From NCBI GenBank assembly GCA_016350165.1, contig CP066225.1, positions 4,898,001 through 4,962,000 of the forward strand: 64,000 nt of DNA, given 5' to 3'. Origin of the DNA: Planctomycetota bacterium (GTDB lineage Bacteria > Planctomycetota > Phycisphaerae > Phycisphaerales > Phycisphaeraceae). The position numbers and the translations under genes were made by a program. The notes beneath the pieces were generated by a model that had not been told where the DNA came from, searched no databases, and worked only from the letters and a program-made list of their open reading frames with translations. Each line of letters begins with the position of its first letter. Within the stretch, counting starts at the first letter, position 1. Below are positions 25,500 to 34,362 of the stretch, piece after piece.

Positions 25500-27155
25500 T
25501 TATACCTTGTTAAGTTCCGGAGTCTCTGAACCGATTTGCCAGAGGTCATGGACTTGGAAGTCGTCTTTGGATTCGGGGCAATCTAGGCGTTGATGTGTAC
25601 CACGTGATTCTTCGCGCCAACGTGCAGCTTGGGTGACGAGTGAGCCAAGAGTAAGCATGTTTTGCGTTTCCCAGCCACGTCGGTCATCGAAGATTTTATC
25701 GAGTGAGTATTGTGCCCAGAAGTTGATTGATTTTTGAACTTCGTTGAGGGTTTGGCCATCACGTTCGATGCTGACATGACGCCACATGATGCTACGGAGA
25801 CTAGAACGTACATCGTCTATGTCAAGGTTAGATCGCTCTGAGATGCGGATGTCGGAGATGATTTTAACTGGTGGTTTGATGGTGCGTTTTTCCATCATTT
25901 CCAATGCTGTTTTTCCAGCTTCAGCGCCCATGACGAGACCTTCGAGAAGTGAGTTACTTGCGAGGCGGTTCGCGCCGTGGAATCCTGTTGCTGCAACTTC
26001 ACCGCAGGCGTAAAGACCGGTGAGTGAAGTGCGACCAGATAGATCAGTGTGTATGCCGCCTACCATGTAGTGAGCTGAAGGATGGACGGGGATGAGGTCT
26101 TTGAGTGGGTTAATATCGAAGGCATGGAGTTGCTTGGTTATGCCGGGGAAACGCTGAAGGAATTCTCTGCCCAGGTGTCTAACATCAAGATAGACGCTTG
26201 TGGCATTGGTTTTTTGTATTTGCTTGATGATGGATTTTGCAACGACATCACGTGGTGCGAGTTCACCGCGTTCATCGTAATCTTGCATAAAACGATAACC
26301 GTCTTTATCGAGGAGGTGTGCACCTTCGCCACGGACTGCTTCTGATATGAGTGATCGAGCTGCACCGGCGATATAGAGAGTTGTCGGGTGGAACTGGACA
26401 AAAGACATATCCTGTAGTTTTGCACCTGCGCGGTATGCTGCAGCGATACCGTCGCCTGTGACGGTTTGTGGGTTTGTTGATTCTCGGTAGAGGTGGCCGC
26501 AGCCGCCGGATGCGAGGATGGTAGCGCCGGCCCAAATAACTTGGAGGCCGTATTTAGGGTGGTGGGTGATTGCTCCGAGGCAGACTTGATTGTCTTTGTC
26601 TGTGATGAGGTCGAGTACAAAACAATCATCGAATAGACGGATAGAGTCATGCTCAAGGATCTTGTCGTATAGGGTCAGAGCAAATGCTTTACCTGTACCG
26701 TCGCCATCGGCGTGGAGGATGCGGCGATGTGAGTGTCCGCCTTCACGTGCAAGGGCTGTTTGGTTTGTTTTCGCTGATTTGTCGAATGGGAGCCCCCACT
26801 TGATACATTCTTCAATGCGCTGCGGTGCTTGTTCGACAATGTGTGCGACGGCGTTGCGATCACAGAGCCCTGCCCCAGCGATCATTGTGTCGTCGATGTG
26901 GCTTTCGAATGAATCAGCTTTGTCCATGACTGCGGCGATACCGCCTTGTGCCCAGTAGGTGGATGAGTCTTTGAGAACGCCTTTACTTGCGATGATGACA
27001 TCAGTGTTTTCGTCGGCACCTTCTTCAGCTGCGGAGAGTGCGGAACGCATGCCAGCGACACCTGCGCCGATGACGAGAACATCTGTGAAAATTTGCGGCA
27101 GAAGTACTGCACGGAAGGGAATGAGGTAACGTCGTTGATGGAAGATCTGGTCCAT
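25500..27155 (-). CDS. nadB: L-aspartate oxidase
   Basis: NadB oxidises L-aspartate to iminoaspartate, the first step of de novo NAD synthesis. This 551-residue flavoprotein has the FAD dinucleotide fold VIGAGVAGMRSALSA, the family segment STYWAQGGIAAV, the catalytic-region block TREGGHSHRR-like (AREGGHSHRRILHADGDGTG), HPTTLYIAG, and SAHYMVGGIHTDLSGRTS. The C-terminal helical domain is present. No nadA or nadC lies in the window. The next gene upstream is a LEA-like lipoprotein 72 bp away, which could be co-transcribed. Confidence 0.95.
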   Translation of the reverse strand: MDQIFHQRRYLIPFRAVLLPQIFTDVLVIGAGVAGMRSALSAAEEGADENTDVIIASKGVLKDSSTYWAQGGIAAVMDKADSFESHIDDTMIAGAGLCDRNAVAHIVEQAPQRIEECIKWGLPFDKSAKTNQTALAREGGHSHRRILHADGDGTGKAFALTLYDKILEHDSIRLFDDCFVLDLITDKDNQVCLGAITHHPKYGLQVIWAGATILASGGCGHLYRESTNPQTVTGDGIAAAYRAGAKLQDMSFVQFHPTTLYIAGAARSLISEAVRGEGAHLLDKDGYRFMQDYDERGELAPRDVVAKSIIKQIQKTNATSVYLDVRHLGREFLQRFPGITKQLHAFDINPLKDLIPVHPSAHYMVGGIHTDLSGRTSLTGLYACGEVAATGFHGANRLASNSLLEGLVMGAEAGKTALEMMEKRTIKPPVKIISDIRISERSNLDIDDVRSSLRSIMWRHVSIERDGQTLNEVQKSINFWAQYSLDKIFDDRRGWETQNMLTLGSLVTQAARWREESRGTHQRLDCPESKDDFQVHDLWQIGSETPELNKV

Positions 27156-27227
27156 ACGAAATTCTTTCAGCTGTAATAGACAGCTTATAATCAGGCGGTT
27201 ATGAAGTCAGGCGGCGTGTATGAGGAA

Positions 27228-27683
27228 TTATTGTTCGACGTTGCCTGATGCAGTGAATGGTGAAATGGGGAGTGGCAGATGGTATTGGTCAAGTAGTGCT
27301 CGTAGCTCACCGGGGGGGCGGTAGAAGAATTGACCATTGACGGTGTATTTTTTGCCGTTGAGTGTCGCATCTTCAGGTAAAGCGAATGCTGCTGGGAGGG
27401 TAACGGATTGTTTGCCACCTGCTGAGAGAGTAATGTCACCGAGTTCTGTGAAATTGAACGTGCCAGCATCCTGAAGACTGACAGAGTACTGGATATTGGT
27501 AACGGGTAGCGCAATCTGGTTTGGGTTTTCAATGTCGACACTGACGAGCATGCGGACGCCTATGGGAGAGCGTTCGGTGATTTCGACAGCGGTGACTTTG
27601 GAAATAGGTTGTTGAACAGTGCAGCCGAAGAGCATGATTGCTGCAAAAGTTAGCCCCACGATTTTGATCAGTTGGCCAGCCAT
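27228..27683 (-). CDS. LEA14-like (WHy domain) lipoprotein
   Basis: This 151-residue protein has a lipoprotein signal peptide with lipobox LFGC (Cys21). The body matches the LEA type 2/WHy beta-sandwich pattern: VSVDIENPNQIALPVTNIQYSVSL, the usual NPN block, and a matching closing strand VNGQFFYRP. Bacterial members are small envelope proteins of uncertain role, often linked to stress. It lies between cstA (90 bp upstream) and nadB (72 bp downstream) on the same strand. Confidence 0.8.
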   Translation of the reverse strand: MAGQLIKIVGLTFAAIMLFGCTVQQPISKVTAVEITERSPIGVRMLVSVDIENPNQIALPVTNIQYSVSLQDAGTFNFTELGDITLSAGGKQSVTLPAAFALPEDATLNGKKYTVNGQFFYRPPGELRALLDQYHLPLPISPFTASGNVEQ

Positions 27684-27773
27684 AGCCTCTCCTGTTTCAC
27701 AGCTTGATTGCTGTGTTTGTTTACTTTGTGTCCCTTGCCCTAATGGTTAGATTTTAGCTTAGATCGGTTGGGA

Positions 27774-29783
27774 TTAACAGTTCATGCCTGAAGGGCCGGT
27801 GCTTTGGAGCATACTTTCTTCGGCGGTGTCTTCGAGGATACCCTTGGTTTTTGGCCAAAGTAAGAGTGCCTCAATGATCATCCATGCTTCGAGGAGGATG
27901 GTTGCGGCACCGATGAAGATGAGCAGCTCATTTGGGTTTTCGTCAGTGATCCATGCTGGGAAGTCATCGGAACCGACGAAAAGCTGGTAGTACATGGCCC
28001 ATGCTGGCATGATGAGCATGAAGATCATGGGGATGAGTACGAACCAGACGGGCTTGTTGCGACGCCAGAGGTAGAAGGTGATGACGAGGAACGCGAGGCC
28101 TCCGAGAAGTTGATTGGTGGCTCCGAACATTGGCCAAAGGAGGAGGCCGCCTTTACCTGCGTTTGCAGTCATCCATGCCCAGATGCCGGTAAGACCATCA
28201 TCCGAGAGGTGCTGAATAAGCGATTTTTCGACTGCACCAGATGGAAGGGCTGCAATGATGGTTGCAACAGTGATGGCGAAGATTGTTGCAACGTGCTTAT
28301 TGGTGAACCATGTTGCAGGGTTAGTTGTTACACGGATTGAGTCGAGAGCAAATAAAGGTTGTTCGGTTTTTTCGCCACTGACAGCGTCTGCGACTGGTTG
28401 GCGTACGAATGTGGCTGCGAGCTCCTGAACAACATAACGTTGCAAACGGCAGGCTGTGTCGAGGGTTGTGCCTGCGAAGGAGGCGACGAGTACACCCATG
28501 AGTGCGTTTGCGATTGTTTTTGAGATACCCATTGCGACGAGGAAGTTGCCAGCACCGTCGACGAAGGCGCCGACTTTAGCACCGAGGCCATTGGACGATG
28601 CCCATGTTGCGTAGCGGGTGTTCCAAGCTGCTTCACCAAATACCATGCCGTCACCGGATTTAACGCCTAGGCCGAGGCCTGCGACGCATGCAATGATGAC
28701 GAGTGTGGCGAGGAAGCCTTCGAGGAGCATGCCGCCGTAACCGACGAAGCGGGCGTCAGATTCGCATTTAAGTTGCTTGGAGGATGTGCCTGAGGAGACG
28801 AGGCAGTGGAAGCCTGAGATGGCACCACATGCGATGGTGATGAAGAGGAATGGGAAAATGAGTGGGGCACCAGCGGGGGCGAAGTTTGAAGTTGGGCCAA
28901 TGATTTCGAGTGTAGGTCGAGCACCAGATTCCATGACTTGCACGCCGTTGATGGTTGGGGAGCCGCCGAAGATTGCTGCGATAGCGAGGCCAACGACGAT
29001 TAGGCCGAGTGCAGTAATGAGCTGAAGGGAGTTGATGTAGTCGCGTGGTTGAAGGAGTAGCCAAACGGGGAGGACAGAAGCAACGTATGAGTAAAGGAGC
29101 AAGACGATGACCCAGCCAATGATGGGCCAAGACGCGAGTGAGGAATTGAATGCGTGAAGATAACCGACGTCGCCGTAAATGACGGTGAGGTACATGATGG
29201 CGAGCGCGATGAGCGAGGGAATGAGAAGATTTTTGCCTTTTTTATGCAGATATGAGCCAATGATGACAGCGATTGGGATCTGTATGATGCATGGGAAGAT
29301 GGCGGAGGGGTACATCTTGAAAACGGCAGCGATGACGAGGCCGAAGATAGCGAGAACGATCGTCAGAGCAAGGAAGAGGACGAAGAGAAAGAGGAGGCGA
29401 ACACGTCTATTTAAGACGCGACCTGCGATGTCGCCGACGGTTTGACCATTGTTACGGAGTGAGACGACGAGAGAGCCGAAGTCGTGAACAGCACCGATGA
29501 AGATTGAGCCAAAGATGACCCAGAGTAAGGCTGGAAGCCAACCCCACATGACAGCGATGGCTGGTCCGACAATGGGGCCGGTACCTGCGATGGATGTGAA
29601 GTGATGACCGAAGACGACGCCTTTGGAAGTAGGAACATAATCGACATCGTCACGGAGTTTGAATGACGGACAAACGTATGCTGCTGAGAGGTTGAAGATT
29701 TTCTTACCGAGCCATTTACCATAGGTGTAATAGGCGAGGATAAATGCAAGACCGGCACCGATCGCAATGAGGAGCGTGCTCAT
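27774..29783 (-). CDS. cstA: Carbon starvation protein A (pyruvate/peptide transporter family)
   Basis: The 669-residue membrane protein has the CstA layout with about 16-18 helices. Conserved blocks are SIAGTGPIVGPAIAVMWGWLPALLW near the N-terminus, GAVHDFGSLVVSLRNNGQTVG, ISGFHCLVSSGTSSKQL and the late FGATNQLLGGLAFLVI. CstA/BtsT proteins import pyruvate and, by some reports, peptides during carbon limitation. The ATG is at 29783, with about 150 bp of regulatory space to plsC. No two-component regulator of the BtsSR type is adjacent. Confidence 0.93.
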   Translation of the reverse strand: MSTLLIAIGAGLAFILAYYTYGKWLGKKIFNLSAAYVCPSFKLRDDVDYVPTSKGVVFGHHFTSIAGTGPIVGPAIAVMWGWLPALLWVIFGSIFIGAVHDFGSLVVSLRNNGQTVGDIAGRVLNRRVRLLFLFVLFLALTIVLAIFGLVIAAVFKMYPSAIFPCIIQIPIAVIIGSYLHKKGKNLLIPSLIALAIMYLTVIYGDVGYLHAFNSSLASWPIIGWVIVLLLYSYVASVLPVWLLLQPRDYINSLQLITALGLIVVGLAIAAIFGGSPTINGVQVMESGARPTLEIIGPTSNFAPAGAPLIFPFLFITIACGAISGFHCLVSSGTSSKQLKCESDARFVGYGGMLLEGFLATLVIIACVAGLGLGVKSGDGMVFGEAAWNTRYATWASSNGLGAKVGAFVDGAGNFLVAMGISKTIANALMGVLVASFAGTTLDTACRLQRYVVQELAATFVRQPVADAVSGEKTEQPLFALDSIRVTTNPATWFTNKHVATIFAITVATIIAALPSGAVEKSLIQHLSDDGLTGIWAWMTANAGKGGLLLWPMFGATNQLLGGLAFLVITFYLWRRNKPVWFVLIPMIFMLIMPAWAMYYQLFVGSDDFPAWITDENPNELLIFIGAATILLEAWMIIEALLLWPKTKGILEDTAEESMLQSTGPSGMNC

Positions 29784-29930
29784 ATATCTTTTCCTGAAAT
29801 ATATGGAAGAGGGAGCTTGCTACCGAATCAAGCAGAGTCTCTTCAGGCGTGTGATCATATCATAGCCAGATTGGCTGAATAATTGTAACCAATTGCTGTG
29901 TATTATGATACAAAAAACCGGATTGTCGTT

Positions 29931-30647
29931 TTAGATGGGTGATGAATCGGTATCAGGTTGATCTTTGGCAGGCCTGCCGAGTTTTTCGCCGACTTCTTCG
30001 AAGAGGTCTTGCACTTTATCTTGTATGAACTTCGTTGCGATTTTGCCCTTCATACTGCAGATTTCATCATTGCTAATTGGGTCACCGAAGATGATGCCGA
30101 TGTGCTTGCCTTTGTTCGGTTTTTTTTGTCCGCGTGGCCACACATCGTAAGCACCCTCGATCGCGGCAGGGATGACAGTCGCTTTAGTACGTTTGACAAG
30201 AAGCATGAAGCCGGGTTCGAAGTTAGCGATTTTGCCATCTAAACAGCGAGCACCTTCAGGGAAGAGAATAAGTGCTTCATTGTGGTTGAGAACTTCGAGG
30301 CAATCACGCATGGCTTTGATGTCGCCGTCACCTTGCTCGACAGGTATCGCACTGAGCATTTTGATCAGTAAGCCAAAGAATTTATTATCAAAGAGGCCTG
30401 AACGCGCAAGCGACCAAAACGGGCGTTTACGTGAGCCAATACCTAGAAGGATGGGGTCTAAGTAACTCTGGTGATTACAGAGAAGAATGACAGGGCCTGA
30501 GCGTGGGATTTTCTCCCAGTTCCAAACGGACACTTTATTATTAAATTTGACCCACCAACCAGAGAGTGTGCTGCCGAAATACCACATCGGTGTGCGCCAC
30601 CATTGAAATTGGACGCGTGATACGTCTTTTTTATCAGAACTCATCAA
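29931..30647 (-). CDS. plsC: Lysophospholipid (1-acylglycerol-3-phosphate) acyltransferase, PlsC-like
   Basis: This 238-residue protein carries the acyltransferase motifs NHQSYLDP (NHxxxxD, catalytic His/Asp) and FPEGAR (block III), with the PVEQGDGDIKAM block between them. It acylates lysophosphatidate in membrane phospholipid synthesis. An N-terminal amphipathic/hydrophobic segment (WYFGSTLSGWWVKF) probably docks it to the membrane. It follows cmk by 42 bp on the same strand, a pairing seen in other bacteria, so the two are likely one operon. Confidence 0.88.
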   Translation of the reverse strand: MMSSDKKDVSRVQFQWWRTPMWYFGSTLSGWWVKFNNKVSVWNWEKIPRSGPVILLCNHQSYLDPILLGIGSRKRPFWSLARSGLFDNKFFGLLIKMLSAIPVEQGDGDIKAMRDCLEVLNHNEALILFPEGARCLDGKIANFEPGFMLLVKRTKATVIPAAIEGAYDVWPRGQKKPNKGKHIGIIFGDPISNDEICSMKGKIATKFIQDKVQDLFEEVGEKLGRPAKDQPDTDSSPI

Positions 30648-30689
30648 TTATCTCCGCAGAATCCACATCTTGGTTAGATTTTATTTGAA

Positions 30690-31379
30690 TCAGCTTTGAG
30701 GCATGCCCATTTGTTCGCGGACAGTATTTTCCAGATATTCGATGACCTGTTCAAGTGTCATGTCAGAAGTGTCTACACGTATGGCATCATCCGGGCAGAT
30801 AAGCGGACTTTCTTTGCGAGTAGAGTCTTTGCGATCACGTTCGATGATGTCTTTACGGATTTGCTCAAGGTCTGCACGTTTGCCAGCCGCTTTGATTTGT
30901 TCGACACGGCGCTTTGCACGAATCGTGGCAGTTGCGTCCAAATAGAACTTTACATTTGCATTTGGGAAGACGACAGAACCCTGATCTCGGCCTTCGGTGA
31001 CAAGTTGTGGGTGCTCTTTACCAATACGTTTCTGCATTTCAACGAGTACTTGCCTGACACCTTGAAGAGCTGCTACGTCGCTCACTTTACCAGTGACATC
31101 ACGGTCGCGAATCCGCTCTGTGACATCCAGATTGCCTACAAACAGACGAGGGGGGTCTTGCTGCCAGTCGAATCGCATGTCGGTGTGACGAGCCAATTCA
31201 ACGACTGCATGAGGCTCGGTAGCAGGGTCAATGCCGCGATGTACAGCTTTGGCGGTTAGGCCACGATACATTGCACCGGTATCCAGAAATTCGAGGCCAA
31301 GACGTTTGGCGAGAAATCTGGCGACCGAAGACTTGCCCGAGCCAGCAGGCCCATCCAATGTGACAATCAACTGATCCAT
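30690..31379 (-). CDS. cmk: Cytidylate kinase
   Basis: Cmk phosphorylates CMP and dCMP. The 229-residue protein starts with the P-loop LDGPAGSGKSSVA, then LDTGAMYRGLT (substrate site), VTEGRDQGSVVFPNA, and the LID-region IIERDRKDSTRKESPL. The insert typical of the long bacterial CMP kinases is present. It is 42 bp upstream of plsC and 89 bp downstream of mltA on the same strand. Confidence 0.95.
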   Translation of the reverse strand: MDQLIVTLDGPAGSGKSSVARFLAKRLGLEFLDTGAMYRGLTAKAVHRGIDPATEPHAVVELARHTDMRFDWQQDPPRLFVGNLDVTERIRDRDVTGKVSDVAALQGVRQVLVEMQKRIGKEHPQLVTEGRDQGSVVFPNANVKFYLDATATIRAKRRVEQIKAAGKRADLEQIRKDIIERDRKDSTRKESPLICPDDAIRVDTSDMTLEQVIEYLENTVREQMGMPQS

Positions 31380-31468
31380 AACCTAAGTTTAACCAACTTT
31401 TAGAGTTAATGACGAAATCCACATTCGAAAGCACGTCACATGAAATGTTGTCGGAAAGCGGACGTAAT

Positions 31469-32698
31469 TTACTTCAGTTGTCCATTCATATGATCATACC
31501 AGTACTGTACTCGCTCTGGTTTTAGAAGGAGATAGTACATCTGGCCTGTCGCGGCTTGTTGTCCTGCAATAACCTCAGCTGCAGGGCCAACTCCGAGGTA
31601 GATATCAGCTCTTCCAGCGGCCCGAATAGCACCACCCGTATCTTGATCAACCATGAGTTGCTGGAACGGCTGTTTGTTGCCGAATGTGTCTGGAATAGTG
31701 GTGTCGATCAGCATTGGGCAGCCACGTGGGAAAATAGATTTATCGGTAGCAAGACTACGATAGGCTGTAACGTTGACACCTAATGAACCGGCAGGCCACT
31801 TACCAGCTTCATACCACTGGAAAAAGACGAAACGATCATTGTGGCTGATGTATGAGTCAAGCTGGTTAGGATTCATATTGAAGTAGTTACGAATAGAGCC
31901 GAGATTGATTTCATGCTCAGCCATAACCCCCTGCTCTGCAAGCAATTTGCCAATGCTGGTGTAATCGTGGCCATTGTTGCCAGCATAACCAACGTACTTA
32001 ATGCTGCCATCGGTCATTTCAAGTTTGGCTGACCCATTAACTTCAATAATATATGCATCCAAACGGGTTGGGAGATAGACAAGTTCTGTACCAGAAAGTT
32101 TGCCGGATCGATCGAGTTGAGTACGTGTGAAGTAGCCACCAATGACGTCGCCGGTATTTGGGTCGCTTTTGAGATCGGATGGGCGTTTGTAAAGTGGATA
32201 TTGATATTCTGCGGTGCGTACAGAGGAAGCTTTGAATACAGGTGAGTAATAAGCTGTGAAGAGAACTTCGCCGCGGTTGTCCCAGCCTACAGACTGCCAA
32301 AGATCGAACTCTTTGAGTAGATTTTCGTATTTTCTTATTTGGAGTAATGCATAAACACTGGTCATTGCATGAGGGTGGCTGATCTGAGCAGTTGGGAAAT
32401 ACTGCTTGGTCGATTTCATCTTGAACCAGCCGAGACTGCGATGGAGTGCTTTTCTATATGAAGGGTCCCCCAGTTGATTGAATGCCTGGGGAAGAGCAGC
32501 AATGCGTTTAGGATTACTGATGCGAACGAGGCTCACAGAGCCATCTGCCAGAGGCCTGGCGTAGTCTGGTTCAGGAGCTGGCGGCAATTCCACCTTATTT
32601 TGGCAGCCAGCGATCCATCCAATTGTCAGTAAACAACATGCAGCAATAGCCCAGCTGTTGATTCGTCCGTGAATACGCCTCATCGCCTGTATCCTCAA
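31469..32698 (-). CDS. mltA: Membrane-bound lytic murein transglycosylase A
   Basis: MltA cleaves peptidoglycan to 1,6-anhydro products. The 409-residue protein has a lipoprotein leader with lipobox IAGC (Cys32), placing it in the envelope. The MltA domain includes LFTAYYSPVFKASSV and the PLYKRPSDL segment. The 3D (double-psi barrel) part closes with PMLIDTTIPD and QDTGGAIRAAGRADIYLG, carrying the conserved aspartates. It is the first gene of a leftward series with cmk and plsC, although the 89-bp gap leaves the operon uncertain. Confidence 0.93.
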   Translation of the reverse strand: MRIQAMRRIHGRINSWAIAACCLLTIGWIAGCQNKVELPPAPEPDYARPLADGSVSLVRISNPKRIAALPQAFNQLGDPSYRKALHRSLGWFKMKSTKQYFPTAQISHPHAMTSVYALLQIRKYENLLKEFDLWQSVGWDNRGEVLFTAYYSPVFKASSVRTAEYQYPLYKRPSDLKSDPNTGDVIGGYFTRTQLDRSGKLSGTELVYLPTRLDAYIIEVNGSAKLEMTDGSIKYVGYAGNNGHDYTSIGKLLAEQGVMAEHEINLGSIRNYFNMNPNQLDSYISHNDRFVFFQWYEAGKWPAGSLGVNVTAYRSLATDKSIFPRGCPMLIDTTIPDTFGNKQPFQQLMVDQDTGGAIRAAGRADIYLGVGPAAEVIAGQQAATGQMYYLLLKPERVQYWYDHMNGQLK

Positions 32699-32786
32699 TT
32701 ATCGTTAAAATGTGCTCAACGATTGCTCATATAATAGAGCAACTGTCTCTGAATAATTTAGAGACATCATACAATAAAGGGACGAG

Positions 32787-33437
32787 ATGGAATTTTTTCT
32801 TGGAAAATTATTTTCACCTGAAGAAAGATTTATCTACTTTTCGTGGATTTTGGTTGTGATCATAAGTGTAGTTCTTCATGAACTTGCACACGGTATCGCT
32901 GCAATTCGTTTTGGTGATGACACCCCCATCCGTATGAATCGCATGACACCGAACCCTATCGTTCATATGGGGCCATATTCTCTGTTTTTGCTATTTGTGT
33001 TTGGTATTGCTTGGGGAGCAATGCCTGTTGATCCGACTAAGCTCAAAGGGAAATACGCAGAAAGTATCGTTGCGGCCTCAGGACCTGCGACAAATTTATT
33101 ACTAGCAGTATTGGCTATTGTGGCTGCAGGATTAATGCTACGCTTTGGTTATGTTAGTAAGGAATCAGAGCCAACAGTTAATGCAGTGAATTTCTTATAT
33201 ATTGCAGGTTATGTCAATTTAATTTTAATGGCATTTAATCTCTTTCCTGTGCCACCATTAGATGGCTCGAAAATCATGTCGAATCTTGTACCGTCATATA
33301 AGAGATTAACTTATGATCCCGCACAGCAAGGGATGTGGATGGTCGCATTCATATTTACATTTGCAGTCATGTGGCAGTTAGTACCGAAATTTGTAGATTT
33401 TACAATTTATGCAATTCGATTCGTCGCTACTAGTTGA
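32787..33437 (+). CDS. Site-2 protease family (M50) metalloprotease
   Basis: The 216-residue polytopic membrane protein has the zinc motif HELAHG (HExxH) in an early helix and the third ligand Asp in the late NLFPVPPLDGSKIM block, the hallmark of M50 site-2 proteases. It resembles the short, PDZ-less group (YwhC/SpoIVFB-like). These cut membrane-embedded substrates such as anti-sigma factors; no such partner is adjacent. It is divergent from mltA (88 bp) and convergent with the PilZ gene (27 bp). Confidence 0.9.
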   Translation: MEFFLGKLFSPEERFIYFSWILVVIISVVLHELAHGIAAIRFGDDTPIRMNRMTPNPIVHMGPYSLFLLFVFGIAWGAMPVDPTKLKGKYAESIVAASGPATNLLLAVLAIVAAGLMLRFGYVSKESEPTVNAVNFLYIAGYVNLILMAFNLFPVPPLDGSKIMSNLVPSYKRLTYDPAQQGMWMVAFIFTFAVMWQLVPKFVDFTIYAIRFVATS

Positions 33438-33464
33438 TCATGCACTAGATTTTGCAAAACAGAT

Positions 33465-34088
33465 TTAGGTGTTATGCATCATGCTATCGTAGGCTTGCTT
33501 TAAATTTGGATCACTTAAAATGCCATATGCTTCTTTTAGCAACCTGATTTGTGTCGCATTGTCTTGAGCGTTGTTTTTGCCATCATATAGTTCAATGAGT
33601 TCTAGATAAGATGACTTAATTTTGTTTTCATTGGCTGTCGAATTAATATTAAGAATTTTGTAGTAGTTAGGTAGTGCAAAAGACGCTTTGACGGGTTCAT
33701 TGACGGTGTATTGAATGATGCTGTTTTGGGATAAATTTTCATAAACTTCGTCATCACATAGGAAGCTGAATTTTGCCAACTGTCCTAATTTCCTTTTTGC
33801 ATCCTCTTGCACATCAAAGAACATCATCCCAGCTTCATATTTAAATAAACCACGTCTTTTAACCCAACGTGTTTCCGCTTGCACTGTAATCCTGCTACCG
33901 TTTTGATTGAGTGTTAAGCTACCCGTTTGGCCGGGTTGAAGTGGGCTGGCAGACCCTTTGCATTCAACACGCATCCCTGCATCAGATAAGTCAAGAATAC
34001 GTCCAAGTTCACAATCGACTGCTTGCGTATTAAAACGCTTCGCACTTCGTATTATTTGGCCATCCTGTTTTTTTGCATGCTCAGCCAT
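33465..34088 (-). CDS. PilZ domain protein with C-terminal degenerate J-like domain
   Basis: Residues ~10-100 form a PilZ domain with both c-di-GMP motifs: R14-x-x-x-R18 (RSAKR) and D33-x-S-x-x-G38 (DLSDAG). Residues ~140-203 read like a DnaJ J-domain (NYYKILNINSTANENKIKSSYLEL ... AYGILSDP ... AYDSM in three parts), but the essential HPD between helices II and III is missing; the site reads YDGKN. So it probably binds c-di-GMP but does not stimulate an Hsp70 ATPase in the usual way. It is convergent with the site-2 protease and divergent from the proton pump. Confidence 0.8.
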   Translation of the reverse strand: MAEHAKKQDGQIIRSAKRFNTQAVDCELGRILDLSDAGMRVECKGSASPLQPGQTGSLTLNQNGSRITVQAETRWVKRRGLFKYEAGMMFFDVQEDAKRKLGQLAKFSFLCDDEVYENLSQNSIIQYTVNEPVKASFALPNYYKILNINSTANENKIKSSYLELIELYDGKNNAQDNATQIRLLKEAYGILSDPNLKQAYDSMMHNT

Positions 34089-34362
34089 AACAATCTCACC
34101 TCATCCAGTGTCCGAGAACATGTGATCCCCGTTGTTAAATCGGCAAGTAAGCAGAGAAGATTTGTTGTGGACGGTGAGCTATATGAAACATCACAAGTAT
34201 GCAGGCCGCATATTCCGTATAAATTCACATCCTCGCATCCCTAAATGGGACATACGCGACACTGGTGCATAAACAAGCCACAACTTATGCAGCATATACA
34301 TCCTGTTTTTCGATGCTAATTCATGTCTCTCTGAATCGGTTTACATAAGATCAGCCATACTG

